Positions 55,412-64,000 of a stretch of 64,000 nucleotides of DNA are shown here, in pieces (the stretch's first letter is position 1; each line of letters begins with the position of its first letter). The stretch is from positions 163,433-227,432 of the forward strand of contig JANQPF010000021.1 of assembly GCA_028285415.1 (NCBI GenBank), in the 5' to 3' direction. This DNA comes from Pseudomonadales bacterium. Lineage in GTDB: Bacteria > Pseudomonadota > Gammaproteobacteria > Pseudomonadales > Azotimanducaceae. The translations under genes were made by a program, and so were the position numbers. The notes under the pieces were generated by a model. The model searched no databases, was not told the origin of the DNA, and saw nothing but the letters and a program-made list of their open reading frames with translations.

Positions 55412-56239
55412 ATGCGCGTTGACCTCGCGGCGATTGTCGGAGTCGGCCTCATCGGCGGATCGCTGGCGGGCGCCTGGCGCGAGGCTGGATTTGCCGGCCG
55501 GATTGTCGGCGTCGAGCCGGACGGAGAGGCCGCGCGCGTCGCCCTCGAGCGTGGCCTCGTCGATGACATTGTCGACGCCGTACCGGCGGATGCGGACATT
55601 GTCGCCATCTGCGCGCCGAGCGATCTCGTTGCCGGTGAAGTGACGAAGCTCAAAGACCACAGCGGGGTCTGCTTCGACGTCGGCAGCGTGAAAGGCCCCA
55701 TTGTCGAGGCGTTGGAAAACGGTCCGGGTGGTCTGCCTGAGCGGTTCGTGCCCGCCCATCCCATCGCCGGCGCTGAGCACAGCGGCCCGGCGTTTGCCGA
55801 CGCATCGCTCTTTCAAGGTGCGATCACCGTGCTGACGCCAACCGACGCGACGAGCGAGACCGCCGTTGAGCTGGTCACTGCCGCCTGGGCGGCGGCCGGT
55901 ACGACCGTTGCGATGCTCGAACCCGCGGATCACGACGAGATGCTCGCTGTCACGAGCCACCTCCCGCATCTCCTTGCGTTTGCGTTCATGCAGCAGGTTG
56001 ACCGCTCCCAGTTCGAATTCACCGGCGGCGGCTTTCGTGACTTCACCCGCATTGCGGGCGCCAACCCGGAGCTGTGGTGGCGCATACTGAGAATGAATCG
56101 CGACGCCGTGCTGGCCGCCAGCGACGCCTTCAGTGCGAACCTCGCGGTCCTGACCGAGGCGCTGGCAGGCGATGATGCCGAGATGGGCATCGAGGCGCTC
56201 GAGAATGCCGCCGAAAAGCGCGGCAGATATCCGACATGA
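55412..56239 (+). CDS. tyrA: Prephenate dehydrogenase
   Basis: A 275-residue NAD(P)-dependent enzyme for tyrosine, with IVGVGLIGGSLAGAWR at the N-terminus, AHPIAGAEHSGP and SHLPHLLAFAF with its catalytic histidine. It is a single-domain form: no mutase or ACT domain. In Pseudomonas the tyrA gene here continues into aroA as a fused gene; here it stops and overlaps cmk by 4 nt. aroA is absent from the window. Confidence 0.93.
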   Translation: MRVDLAAIVGVGLIGGSLAGAWREAGFAGRIVGVEPDGEAARVALERGLVDDIVDAVPADADIVAICAPSDLVAGEVTKLKDHSGVCFDVGSVKGPIVEALENGPGGLPERFVPAHPIAGAEHSGPAFADASLFQGAITVLTPTDATSETAVELVTAAWAAAGTTVAMLEPADHDEMLAVTSHLPHLLAFAFMQQVDRSQFEFTGGGFRDFTRIAGANPELWWRILRMNRDAVLAASDAFSANLAVLTEALAGDDAEMGIEALENAAEKRGRYPT

Positions 56240-56913
56240 GTGACCCGGAAGTCGTTGCCGTCATTGCGATAGACGGGCCGAGCGGTTCGGGCAAAGGCAC
56301 GCTTGCGGTGCGTGTCGCCGCGGCGCTCGGCTGGCACCTGCTCGATTCCGGCGCGCTGTATCGCATTGTCGGTGCGATGGCGGTCCGTCGCGGCATCGAC
56401 CTTGCCGATGAGGCTGCGGTAGCGGCGATGGCAGGGGCGCTCGCCATCTCGTTCGAAAGCGGCCGCATAAGCGCGGATGGGCTCGATTTGACCGATGAGA
56501 TCCGCACGGAGGACACGGGCGTGCACGCCTCCGAGGTAGCGGCGCTGCCGGCGGTGCGATCCGCGGTCTTCGATTTACAGCGCAGCTTCCGGAAGCCGCC
56601 CGGTCTGGTCGCGGACGGGCGCGACATGGGCACCGTCGTCTTCCCTGACGCCGGCCTCAAGATCTTTCTCGATGCCAGCGCTGAGGAACGTGCGGAGCGT
56701 CGCTATAAACAGTTGAAAAACAAAGGGTTAAGTGTTAGCTTGCCCGGCCTTCTCGCGCAGATCCAGGAACGGGATGCACGAGATAGAGGACGCGCAATAG
56801 CCCCGCTGAAGCCTGCACCAGATGCACTGGTGATCGACAGCACTTCGATGTCCATCGAAAAGGTCTTCGACATGGTCATGGATGCGGCGCGTGAACGAGG
56901 TCTGGGCAGCTAG
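56236..56913 (+). CDS. cmk: Cytidylate kinase
   Basis: Phosphorylates CMP and dCMP. The 225-residue protein has the P-loop DGPSGSGKG at 13-21, LDSGALYRIVGAMAVRRG and DGRDMGTVVFPDA, all typical. It directly precedes rpsA, a pair found in most proteobacteria, though 219 nt of leader separates them here. Its start overlaps tyrA by 4 nt. Confidence 0.95.
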   Translation: MSDPEVVAVIAIDGPSGSGKGTLAVRVAAALGWHLLDSGALYRIVGAMAVRRGIDLADEAAVAAMAGALAISFESGRISADGLDLTDEIRTEDTGVHASEVAALPAVRSAVFDLQRSFRKPPGLVADGRDMGTVVFPDAGLKIFLDASAEERAERRYKQLKNKGLSVSLPGLLAQIQERDARDRGRAIAPLKPAPDALVIDSTSMSIEKVFDMVMDAARERGLGS

Positions 56914-57132
56914 ACTTTGGGAACGGCCCCGCAGCGGTGTTGTGTACGACTGGCCGGCCGAGCGTCCGATGTAGTCCGATGTAATAGGAGCGTCATGTGA
57001 CGCGTGTGTTTAACTAACTGACAAACGGAGAGCGCTTTCACGCTGCCGAAGTGGATTCGGCGGCCCCCGCATGATCAGCCAGCGCAATTCGTGCTCGAAT
57101 GGTCTGCGATCTCAAGCGCATCAATATCATTT
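56914..57132 (+). promoter_or_regulatory. rpsA leader
   Basis: A 219-nt region without a gene. It holds a perfect tandem of GTCCGATGTA (56964-56973 and 56974-56983), then AGGAG (56986-56990), a palindrome GCGTCA-TG-TGACGC inside which lies ATG TGA at 56995-57000, a start codon followed at once by a stop. No Shine-Dalgarno precedes the rpsA ATG, which is usual: S1 mRNA leaders rely on folding and are controlled by S1 itself. Confidence 0.5.
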
Positions 57133-58815
57133 ATGAGCGAATCATTTGCCGAACTATTCGAAGAGAGTTTACAAACCATCGAGATGGCCCCCGGGTCCAT
57201 CGTAACCGGCACGGTGGTAGAGATTGACGACGACTGGGTTGTCGTTCACGCAGGTCTCAAATCTGAAGGGGTCATCCCCAAAAACCAGTTCCTGAACGAG
57301 CAGGGCGAGTTCTCACTCTCCATAGGCGACCAGGTGAAGGTGGCGATGGAGGTGGTGGACGACGGCTGGGGTGAAACCCGCCTGTCCCGGGAAAAAGCGC
57401 GTCGCGCCGAATCCTGGCAGCAGCTCGAAACTGCCCACGAAGGCAACGAAGTGGTTACCGGAATCATCAACGGAAAGGTCAAAGGCGGCTTTACCGTGGA
57501 CATCAACGACATCCGCGCATTCCTGCCCGGCTCGCTGGTCGACATTCGACCGCTGCGTGAGACCGCGCACCTGGAAGGCAAGCCGTTGGAGTTCAAAGTC
57601 ATCAAGCTCGACCAGAAGCGCAACAACGTGGTGGTATCTCGCCGCGCGGTTCTGGAAGAGGAAAACAGCCACGAGCGCGAAGCGCTGCTCGCCTCGCTGC
57701 AGGAAGGTCAGGACGTCAAAGGTATCGTCAAAAACCTCACCGACTACGGTGCGTTTGTCGATCTCGGCGGCGTGGACGGCCTCCTGCACATCACCGACAT
57801 GGCGTGGAAGCGCATTCGTCATCCGTCCGAGATGGTCAACGTCGGCGACGAGGTGGACATCCGCATCCTGAAGTTCGACCGGGAGAAAAACCGCGTCAGT
57901 CTCGGCATGAAGCAGCTGGGCGACGATCCGTGGATCAACATCGTGCGTCGCTACCCGGAAGGTTCCCGGGTGCTGGCCACCGTCACCAACCTCACCGACT
58001 ACGGCTGCTTTGCCGAGATCGAGGAAGGTGTGGAAGGCCTGGTGCACGTCTCCGAGATGGACTGGACCAACAAGAACATTCACCCGTCCAAGGTTGTGGC
58101 CGTAGGCGACGAGGTGGAAGTCATGGTCCTCGATATCGACGAAGACCGCCGCCGCATTTCGCTCGGCATCAAACAGTGCCGTCCGAATCCGTGGGAAGAG
58201 TTCAGCATCAACAACGCCAAGGGCGACCGCATCACCGGCAACATCAAGTCGATCACCGATTTCGGTATCTTCATTGGTCTGGACGGTGGCATCGACGGTC
58301 TGGTGCACCTGTCGGATATCTCCTGGAACGAGCCGGGTGAGACCGCGGTACGCCGCTACTCGAAGGGTGAAGAGCTCGAAACGCTCATCCTCTCCGTGGA
58401 CCCCGAGCGTGAGCGCATCTCTCTCGGCATCAAGCAGCTCGACCAGGATCCGTTCTCCGATTACACCGCCGTCAACGACCGCGGCAGCATCGTGAACGGC
58501 ACCATTGTCGAGGTGGAGCCGAAGGAAGCGGTCATCGAGCTTGCCGAGGAAGTGCAGGGGATACTCAAAGCTTCCGAGATCAGCATCGATCGCGTCGAGG
58601 ATGCGAGAAACGTGCTGAACGTGGGCGATCCGATTGAAGTGAAGATTGTCAGCGTCGATCGTAAGAACCGCACCATTGGCCTCTCGATCAAAGCGAAAGA
58701 GATCGATGAAGAGCGTCAGGCCGTGCGTGACCATCAGCGTCAGGAGACGGATCGCCCCGGAGCCGCTACTCTGGGTGACCTGATCAAGGCGCAGATGGAC
58801 AAAAAAGACGATTAA
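57133..58815 (+). CDS. rpsA: 30S ribosomal protein S1
   Basis: A 560-residue protein with six S1 RNA-binding repeats, read from [22 protein letters not shown] onward; the third and fourth contain [22 protein letters not shown] and [23 protein letters not shown] shortened here as landmarks. The first two bind the ribosome and the others mRNA. The ATG at 57133 ([13 protein letters not shown]) is the known family start; open frame upstream is leader. Likely self-regulated through the leader. Confidence 0.97.
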   Translation: MSESFAELFEESLQTIEMAPGSIVTGTVVEIDDDWVVVHAGLKSEGVIPKNQFLNEQGEFSLSIGDQVKVAMEVVDDGWGETRLSREKARRAESWQQLETAHEGNEVVTGIINGKVKGGFTVDINDIRAFLPGSLVDIRPLRETAHLEGKPLEFKVIKLDQKRNNVVVSRRAVLEEENSHEREALLASLQEGQDVKGIVKNLTDYGAFVDLGGVDGLLHITDMAWKRIRHPSEMVNVGDEVDIRILKFDREKNRVSLGMKQLGDDPWINIVRRYPEGSRVLATVTNLTDYGCFAEIEEGVEGLVHVSEMDWTNKNIHPSKVVAVGDEVEVMVLDIDEDRRRISLGIKQCRPNPWEEFSINNAKGDRITGNIKSITDFGIFIGLDGGIDGLVHLSDISWNEPGETAVRRYSKGEELETLILSVDPERERISLGIKQLDQDPFSDYTAVNDRGSIVNGTIVEVEPKEAVIELAEEVQGILKASEISIDRVEDARNVLNVGDPIEVKIVSVDRKNRTIGLSIKAKEIDEERQAVRDHQRQETDRPGAATLGDLIKAQMDKKDD

Positions 58816-58833
58816 GGCTTAGGCTCCCTCGCG

Positions 58834-59250
58834 ATGACTGACAACAGCATGACCAAGTCGGAACTCATCGAGCGTATTGTCGCTGCACAATCGCAGATTT
58901 CCGGGTCCCAGCTGACCAGCAAAGACGTAGAGCTGGCGGTGAAGACCATGATCGAGCAGATGTCGAATGCCCTCGCGAGTGGAGAGCGCATCGAGATCCG
59001 CGGCTTCGGCAGCTTTTCGCTGCACTACCGGGCGCCGCGGATCGGCCGCAATCCGAAAACCGGCGAGTCCGTGGGACTCGCCGGTAAATACGTCCCGCAC
59101 TTCAAACCTGGCAAGGAGCTGCGCGATCGCGTGAACGCGGCGCTCGCCCGGGAAAAAGACCACACGATGGACGGTATGACTCATACGCCTGACGAAGGCG
59201 ATTCGTCGGCACAGGGTGATCTTTTACAGGGTTTTGACCCTAATACTTGA
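58834..59250 (+). CDS. ihfB: Integration host factor beta subunit with a C-terminal extension
   Basis: Residues about 6-100 are a complete HU/IHF domain: [39 protein letters not shown] and [15 protein letters not shown]. Prolines in the arm are conserved. The protein is 138 residues because of about 35 extra acidic residues at the end ([17 protein letters not shown]). The start may be ATG 58834 or ATG 58849, the latter giving the usual first residue. It follows rpsA, as in most proteobacteria. IHF bends DNA and often helps sigma-54 promoters. Confidence 0.93.
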   Translation: MTDNSMTKSELIERIVAAQSQISGSQLTSKDVELAVKTMIEQMSNALASGERIEIRGFGSFSLHYRAPRIGRNPKTGESVGLAGKYVPHFKPGKELRDRVNAALAREKDHTMDGMTHTPDEGDSSAQGDLLQGFDPNT

Positions 59251-59308
59251 CCGAAGACTCAACATATAGTCCCCTGCACCTTTCCAGATTGGTGCGATTC
59301 TCTTAACC

Positions 59309-59611
59309 ATGAAGTGGCTCAAAACCCTCGGTATCTTAGTGGCGATGCTGGTCGCTTTTGGCCTCGCGTTGCTCGGCAGCACGTCCAACAACGAAGCCGT
59401 CACCCTCAATTTTGCGGTGTGGGAGACGCCGCGAGCGCTACCGGTCTACTGGTGGCTCCTGGCTGCTTTTCTGATTGGCGTTGCGCTCGGTATCGTCAAT
59501 ACGTTCTGGCTGAATGCGAAGCACCGGATGGAGCTGCGCAAACTGAAACGTAGCCTGTCGCAGACCACCGCCGAAGTTGAGCGCCTGCGCTCCCTCGGCG
59601 TCCAGGGCTGA
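59309..59611 (+). CDS. lapA: LapA-domain membrane protein
   Basis: A 100-residue protein with two membrane helices (about 4-24 and 45-68) and a basic helix after them. It belongs to the LapA (DUF1049) family. In E. coli lapA and lapB act together in lipopolysaccharide assembly control. lapB follows by 23 nt. The gap after ihfB is only 58 nt and I see no clear Shine-Dalgarno site. Confidence 0.9.
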   Translation: MKWLKTLGILVAMLVAFGLALLGSTSNNEAVTLNFAVWETPRALPVYWWLLAAFLIGVALGIVNTFWLNAKHRMELRKLKRSLSQTTAEVERLRSLGVQG

Positions 59612-59634
59612 ACGGACACGGCGCCGCCGCGGTC

Positions 59635-60792
59635 ATGGATCTGCCTCACAACATCCTGCTCTACGCCCTGCTGCTCGTGGCGGTGGCGGCGGGGTATCTG
59701 CTCGGCCGGCGTGAACGCAAACCCGGCCGCAGCCAGGATGCGGTCATCAAAGACTACTACCAGGGCCTCAACTTTCTGCTGGGTGACCGCCCCGAGCTCG
59801 GCGTCGACCGCTTCATCGAAGCCATGGAAGTCTCCGATCAGACGGTGGACGTGCACCTGGCCATGGCCGGCGTGGTGCGCCGCCGCGGTGAGGTGGACAA
59901 AGCGATCCGCATCCATCAGAACCTCCTGGCCTCGCCGGTGCTGAATACTGCCAACAAGCAGCTCGTCGAGATGGAGCTCGCGCGGGACTACCACTCGGCT
60001 GGACTCTGGGACCGGGCGGAAAAGCTCCTGACCCAGATTGTGTCGCGCAAGGGTGCCCAGGTGCCGCCGGCGCTCGAGCTGCTGCTCGATCTCTACGAGC
60101 AGGAGCGCGATTGGCGTCAGGCGATCGACGTGGCCACCCGCCTCATGAAGACCGACACCCAGATCCGCGTGCGGCTGAGTCACTTTCACTGTGAGCTTGC
60201 CGACGAAGCGCTGGCTGCGGAATCGTTCAAGACGGCTCAGCAGCATGCCGCCAGCGCCGTCGAGTATGCGCCCACGCAGCCGCGCGGCCATTGGCTGGCG
60301 GCGCAGATTGAGGCGTATCACAAGCGCTTCAAACGCGTGCAGCGCCACATTCAGAAGGCGGTTGAGCTGAATCCTGAGCTCGTCGCCGAATACCTTGCCG
60401 TCTACCGCAACGCCTGCGAGAACCTCGGCGATGACGAGGCGTACGAGCGGTTTCTGCGCCACGCGCTGACGCTGTATCCCGATCCGCGGGTGCTCGATGA
60501 GCTGATTGACTTCCGCCGCAAAAACGGCAACGAAATTGCGGTGCAGGAACTCCTCGAAGAGATTTCCCGGGCGCCGAGCTTCGGCCACCTGCCGGTGCTG
60601 CTGGAACTCGGTGAACGGGAATCCCACGACGCGGTCAAGGAGCAGATTCTCGACATCGTCAATCAGGAAACGGCCTATTACTGCACGAACTGCGGGTTTC
60701 ACTCGAAACACCTGATGTGGCATTGCCCGACGTGCAAATCCTGGGGCAGTTTCGGCGCTGCCGGGCGTCTGAAGTCCGCCCCGTCCGTATAA
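59635..60792 (+). CDS. lapB: Lipopolysaccharide assembly protein LapB
   Basis: A 385-residue protein with an N-terminal membrane helix (about 7-22), TPR repeats that fill most of the length, and a C-terminal rubredoxin-like metal site with C350, C353, C364 and C367. LapB recruits the FtsH protease to LpxC and so limits lipid A synthesis. All four cysteines are present. ihfB-lapA-lapB just before a glycan locus links outer-membrane control with surface sugars. Confidence 0.94.
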   Translation: MDLPHNILLYALLLVAVAAGYLLGRRERKPGRSQDAVIKDYYQGLNFLLGDRPELGVDRFIEAMEVSDQTVDVHLAMAGVVRRRGEVDKAIRIHQNLLASPVLNTANKQLVEMELARDYHSAGLWDRAEKLLTQIVSRKGAQVPPALELLLDLYEQERDWRQAIDVATRLMKTDTQIRVRLSHFHCELADEALAAESFKTAQQHAASAVEYAPTQPRGHWLAAQIEAYHKRFKRVQRHIQKAVELNPELVAEYLAVYRNACENLGDDEAYERFLRHALTLYPDPRVLDELIDFRRKNGNEIAVQELLEEISRAPSFGHLPVLLELGERESHDAVKEQILDIVNQETAYYCTNCGFHSKHLMWHCPTCKSWGSFGAAGRLKSAPSV

Positions 60793-60893
60793 ACATTTCC
60801 CACACCTGCGGACGCGCCTGTCCGCCATCGGTATTCCAAGCGGCTCGCTAAGCTTGCGTTCCCTCTCAACCATGGACACAGAAGGAAGCCTGC

Positions 60894-61163
60894 ATGAATA
60901 CATTGAGCCGTTTGCTGCTGGTGGGCCTCATTGCCCTCAGCCCGCTGGCGCTGGCGTTGCCGGGTACCGTCAACGTCAACACTGCCGGTGCGGAAGAGCT
61001 TGCCGAAGCCCTCGACGGCGTAGGCAGCGCGCGTGCCGCTGCGATTGTCGAATACCGCGAGAAGTACGGCGAGTTTGTCAGCCTGGACGATCTCCTCGAT
61101 GTGCGCGGCATTGGTGAAGCGGTCATCGACGCCAACAAGGAGCGCATCGCGTTCAGCGACTGA
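60894..61163 (+). CDS. ComEA-like helix-hairpin-helix protein
   Basis: An 89-residue protein: a signal peptide (ending near LALALPG) and a double helix-hairpin-helix unit with NVNTAGAEELAEALDGVGSARAAAIVEYR and LLDVRGIGEAVIDANK. AAGGAAG precedes the ATG. Proteins like this bind incoming DNA in the periplasm during natural transformation and could also have other DNA roles. It stands alone, with a strong terminator 63 nt downstream. Confidence 0.87.
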   Translation: MNTLSRLLLVGLIALSPLALALPGTVNVNTAGAEELAEALDGVGSARAAAIVEYREKYGEFVSLDDLLDVRGIGEAVIDANKERIAFSD

Positions 61164-61226
61164 CGCCGTCAGCACCGTCCCGGGGGCTGCACCGGGATGG
61201 TGCGCCTCTCTGCCGTGATTGCCCTG

Positions 61227-61256
61227 GCCGCCCCATGAAATGGGGTGGCTTTTTTT
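61227..61256 (+). terminator. Strong intrinsic terminator
   Basis: A 10-bp stem, GCCGCCCCAT with ATGGGGTGGC (one G-U pair), has the loop GAA and is followed by seven T. It closes the ComEA-like gene. The first glycosyltransferase gene starts 16 nt later, so that gene must have its own promoter or depend on antitermination. Confidence 0.85.
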
Positions 61257-61271
61257 ACTGTGTGGGCGAGA

Positions 61272-62408
61272 ATGTCTTACGCCATGCCCAGCCGTAAGCG
61301 TATAGCGCACCTCATTGTCCGCCTCGACACCGGCGGCGCGGAGAAAAGTCTTTTTCGTCTCATTCGTCATACCCGGCGTGAGCTCGAACACGAGGTTTTG
61401 TGCCTGGGGCCCGCCTCTCCGATCAGCGCCGACATCGAAAGTCTCGGCGTTACCGTGCACGCCTTCGACTATCCTCGCGTCGGCCCGCTTGCACTCTGGC
61501 GTGCCTGGCGCCGGTTGCGGCGCTTGCGCCCGGACGTGCTGCAGGGATGGATGTATCTCGGCAATCTGTTCGCTTCGATCCTGAGTCTGGGCCTGCCTAC
61601 CGCTGCCATCGTCTGGAATATCCGCAACAGTCCTGAGATTCTGCAGGCTGAACGGCTGCGCACACGCGTGGCCATGCAGCTGGCCCGCCTGCCGGGCCTC
61701 ACGCCGAATCATGTCATCTACAACTCCGCGGCAGCGGTGGGCGCGCATGCCGGGCTGGGCTACAACAAGGTGGCTCACGATGTGATCGTCAACGGCATCG
61801 ATGTCGATGAGTACCGGACTGACGACGACGCGCGCCGCCAGCTCCGTGACGACTGCGGCGTTGGTGAAGCGCTGTGGGTGGGCATGGTGTGTCGCTACCA
61901 TCCGCTCAAAGGCGTGGCGGACTTTCTCGCGGCGGGTGCGGCGCTCAGGCGGGATCACCCGGGTATCCGGCTCATGCTGGCAGGTCCCGGCATGACCGCG
62001 GAGAATGCCGCGCTCGGTGCTGACATTGCGGCCGCGGGTTTGCAGGCAGACGCGGTGGATCTGCTGGGCCCGCTGACCGACGTGGTACCGGTGCTGTCGG
62101 CGCTGGATCTTCTGGTGCTCGCCTCGCACCGTGAGGGCACGCCCAACATCCTGCTCGAGGCCATGGCCGCGGGGCTCATGACCGTGGCCACCCGCGTCGG
62201 TGACGTCCCGCGCATCCTCGAAGACGAACGCCGGCTGGTAGCACCCGGCAACGTGGATGAGCTCAAAACCAAGATGATCGCCGCGCTGGATGCCGAAGAT
62301 ACGTGCGCGCGCCAGCAGGCCGAGCGTGCGCGGGTGATGGAACGCTACGGGGTGCGCGCCTGCATGGATGCCTATCTCGACACCTACGCGCGGGTGCATC
62401 CGGCATGA
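61272..62408 (+). CDS. Glycosyltransferase family 4 protein
   Basis: A 378-residue GT-B fold enzyme. KRIAHLIVRLDTGGAEKSLFRLI is the N-terminal donor-side start, and LLGPLTDVVPVLSALDLLVLAS followed by EGTPNILLEAMAAGLMTVAT gives the E-x7-E nucleotide-sugar motif of GT4. The ATG at 61272 follows GGGCGAGA; another ATG at 61284 is possible. Donor and acceptor are unknown. It overlaps the next glycosyltransferase by 4 nt. Confidence 0.88.
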   Translation: MSYAMPSRKRIAHLIVRLDTGGAEKSLFRLIRHTRRELEHEVLCLGPASPISADIESLGVTVHAFDYPRVGPLALWRAWRRLRRLRPDVLQGWMYLGNLFASILSLGLPTAAIVWNIRNSPEILQAERLRTRVAMQLARLPGLTPNHVIYNSAAAVGAHAGLGYNKVAHDVIVNGIDVDEYRTDDDARRQLRDDCGVGEALWVGMVCRYHPLKGVADFLAAGAALRRDHPGIRLMLAGPGMTAENAALGADIAAAGLQADAVDLLGPLTDVVPVLSALDLLVLASHREGTPNILLEAMAAGLMTVATRVGDVPRILEDERRLVAPGNVDELKTKMIAALDAEDTCARQQAERARVMERYGVRACMDAYLDTYARVHPA

Positions 62409-63529
62409 AGCTGCTGTTTGTCGTCAACGAGGCCGGTTTTTTTCTGTCTCACCGCCTGCCGCTGGCGTTTGAGGCGCAGCGCCGTGGCTGGGAAGTGGTG
62501 GTGGTCACGGCACCGCACACGGGCGAAGACCGGCTCCTCGACTGCGGCTTCAAGCACCGCACGATTCCGCTGTCGCGCTCGGGCTTCGTGCCTACCCAGG
62601 AGATCCGGAGCTATCGCGCGCTGAAGCAGATCTACGATCTCGAGAAACCGGATCTCGTGCATCATGTGACCATCAAGCCCGTCATCTATGGCTCCTTTGC
62701 GGCGCGCGCCATGCGCGTCCCGGCGGTGGTCAACGCGGTGCCGGGCATGGGATTTGTGTTTACCCGGCGCGGCTGGCGGGCGGCCATCGCCCGCTCGCTC
62801 GTGAATCTTCTCTATCGACTGGCGTTTGCCCACGACAACATGCGTGTGATTTTTCAGAACGGCGAAGACCTGCGCGGCTTTCTGGCCCACGCCATCGTCA
62901 AAAAGCACACGGCCGTGCTGATTCGGGGGTCCGGCGTCGACCTGGACGCTTTTGATCCGGACGCGCAGCCTGACGGACCGGTGACCTTTCTGATGGTGGC
63001 GCGCATGCTGCGCGACAAAGGCGTCTACGAATATGCCAGAGCCGCAGCCCGCGCCCGGGAAACGCACGGAGACTGGCGGTTTCTGCTGGCAGGCGGCGTA
63101 GACCCCGGCAATCCGACGAGCCTCTCCGAGTCTGAGCTCAGGGGCCTCGAGGGTCAGTACGGCATCGAATGGCTGGGACACTGTGACGACATCCCGGATC
63201 TCATGGCGCGCTGCCACGTCGTGTGTCTGCCCACGTTTTATCGTGAAGGGGTACCGAAGACGCTGCTCGAGGCGGCTGCCGCCGGACGCGCGATGATCGC
63301 GTCTGACGTTGCGGGCTGCCGTGAAGTCGTCACAGACGGCGTGACCGGACTGCTCGTGCCGTCAAGGGAGGTCGACGCGCTGACCGATGCCATGCTGAAG
63401 CTCGGCACCAACGGGGAACTTCGCGATCGCTGCGCGCGCGCCGCCCGGGACAAAGCGGAAGCCGTGTTTTCCGTCCACGATGTGGTTGAGCACACGTTCC
63501 GCGTCTACGATGAGTTGCTGGTTTCGTGA
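62405..63529 (+). CDS. Glycosyltransferase family 4 protein, PglA-like
   Basis: A 374-residue GT-B enzyme. KLLFVVNEAGFFLSHRLPLA at the start, VHHVTIKPVIYGSFAAR and EGVPKTLLEAAAAGRAMIAS at the donor site resemble the PglA/WbpH-type transferases that extend undecaprenyl-linked sugars. The exact sugar is not known. The ATG overlaps the upstream stop, and the stop overlaps the next GTG start, so the three genes form one translated unit. Confidence 0.87.
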   Translation: MKLLFVVNEAGFFLSHRLPLAFEAQRRGWEVVVVTAPHTGEDRLLDCGFKHRTIPLSRSGFVPTQEIRSYRALKQIYDLEKPDLVHHVTIKPVIYGSFAARAMRVPAVVNAVPGMGFVFTRRGWRAAIARSLVNLLYRLAFAHDNMRVIFQNGEDLRGFLAHAIVKKHTAVLIRGSGVDLDAFDPDAQPDGPVTFLMVARMLRDKGVYEYARAAARARETHGDWRFLLAGGVDPGNPTSLSESELRGLEGQYGIEWLGHCDDIPDLMARCHVVCLPTFYREGVPKTLLEAAAAGRAMIASDVAGCREVVTDGVTGLLVPSREVDALTDAMLKLGTNGELRDRCARAARDKAEAVFSVHDVVEHTFRVYDELLVS

Positions 63530-64000
63530 CCCGGGCGGTGATCTCGGGCGCCAGCGGCTTTGTCGGCCGGCATCTGGTTGCGCATCTCAAGGATCTCGGC
63601 TGGCAGGTCGAGGCGCTGGCGGTTGAGCCGTCGGCAACCGCGGCAGCCGTGCCCGGGCTCGACGCGGCGTACGGCTGGGATCAGCTGCCGGCCTGGGACG
63701 AAGTCGATGTCGTTTTCCATCTCGGCGGGTTGGCGCATGCCAACGTTGCAGCCCCGGTCAAACGTCTCTACGAGGTCAACGTCGAGCAGACCATTGCGCT
63801 TTACCGCCACGCTCGCGAACGGGGTGTGGGTCAGTTTGTCTGGCTCTCCAGCGTCAAGGCGCTCGGCGATGTCAGCGTAGAGCCCCTGACGGTGAACTCG
63901 CCCACCCAGCCGACGGATCCTTACGGGCAGAGCAAAGCGCTGGCTGAGCGCGCGCTTATCGCGGAAGATGCGGGCACGACGGTCCTCAGCATTGTGCGCC
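63526..64000 (+). CDS. NAD-dependent sugar epimerase/dehydratase (partial, 5' part)
   Basis: The GTG at 63526 overlaps the previous stop, and the frame stays open to the end of the window, giving about 158 residues. The nucleotide-binding motif GASGFVGRHLVAHL, DVVFHLGGLAHAN, the serine-containing LSSVKALGD and the start of the active site YGQSKALAE are present, so the gene is an extended SDR, such as a UDP-sugar 4-epimerase or dehydratase. The end is outside the window. Confidence 0.88.
   Translation, partial: MTRAVISGASGFVGRHLVAHLKDLGWQVEALAVEPSATAAAVPGLDAAYGWDQLPAWDEVDVVFHLGGLAHANVAAPVKRLYEVNVEQTIALYRHARERGVGQFVWLSSVKALGDVSVEPLTVNSPTQPTDPYGQSKALAERALIAEDAGTTVLSIVR

Noticed and set aside
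57313..58734. A 473-residue open frame on the minus strand opposite rpsA
   Set aside because: It is rich in His, Val and Asp as expected from the antisense of a conserved S1 gene, and has no family match that I know.
59446..60903. A 485-residue open frame on the minus strand opposite lapB
   Set aside because: The lapB reading has TPR repeats and a metal site; the other strand does not.

Overview
The window reads as a chromosomal segment of a GC-rich, probably marine, gammaproteobacterium. Several gene blocks keep orders I know from Pseudomonas: argF/grxD/rnt/motY/argG, dcd/mrp/metG/rnf/nth, purM/DUF2066/hda, and mtaD/ubiG/yciK/gyrA/serC/pheA/hisC/tyrA/cmk/rpsA/ihfB. MotY points to a polar flagellum, and Rnf, wax-ester and PHA genes suggest an aerobic heterotroph that stores lipid. 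I cannot name the genus. There are no rRNA or tRNA genes, insertion sequences, prophage or CRISPR arrays. Coding density is very high, many genes overlap by 4-11 nt, and no gap exceeds about 220 nt.

Layout. 1-8263: tail of an EAL protein, argD-argF, creD, a MalY/PatB aminotransferase, grxD, rnt, motY and argG. 8320-17734: a zinc-ribbon protein, murI, the metG-rnfABDGE-nth operon, then mrp and dcd. 17731-23734: purM, a DUF2066 protein, a CDP-alcohol phosphatidyltransferase, hda, a Firmicutes-type MurG homologue and serA. 23735-31345: two unrecognised membrane proteins behind a sigma-54-type promoter, sseA-like and mnmC, a fatty acid desaturase, argS and a membrane-tethered cold-shock-domain protein. 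31474-37784: a cyclophilin, then a storage-lipid island (PhaE-like, PhaC, two related GNAT enzymes, WS/DGAT, alpha/beta hydrolase, phasin). 37856-44443: pdxJ, an SH3 protein, yciB, then yciO-trpS-scpA-scpB-rluB. 44459-60792: a GAF plus degenerate GGDEF protein, yciK, ubiG, mtaD, a CrtC/AttH-like protein, and the long forward run gyrA-serC-pheA-hisC-tyrA-cmk-rpsA-ihfB-lapA-lapB. 60894-64000: a ComEA-like protein, a strong terminator, then two glycosyltransferases and the start of a sugar epimerase, probably the beginning of an O-antigen or similar surface-glycan locus, which is where Pseudomonas also carries it.

The most unusual feature is the Rnf operon. There is no rnfC. Instead rnfB is fused in frame to only the C-terminal double [4Fe-4S] domain of RnfC, so the NADH/FMN module is absent while every other subunit is intact. 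Other points are a sigma-54 promoter and a Shine-Dalgarno-masking hairpin in front of two unknown membrane genes, a MurG homologue outside the mur cluster, a compact PhaE/PhaM-like partner of PhaC, and the absence of mupP, aroA and purN from their usual places. Several start codons are moved from the longest possible reading to GTG, TTG or an internal ATG; the reason is given in each entry.
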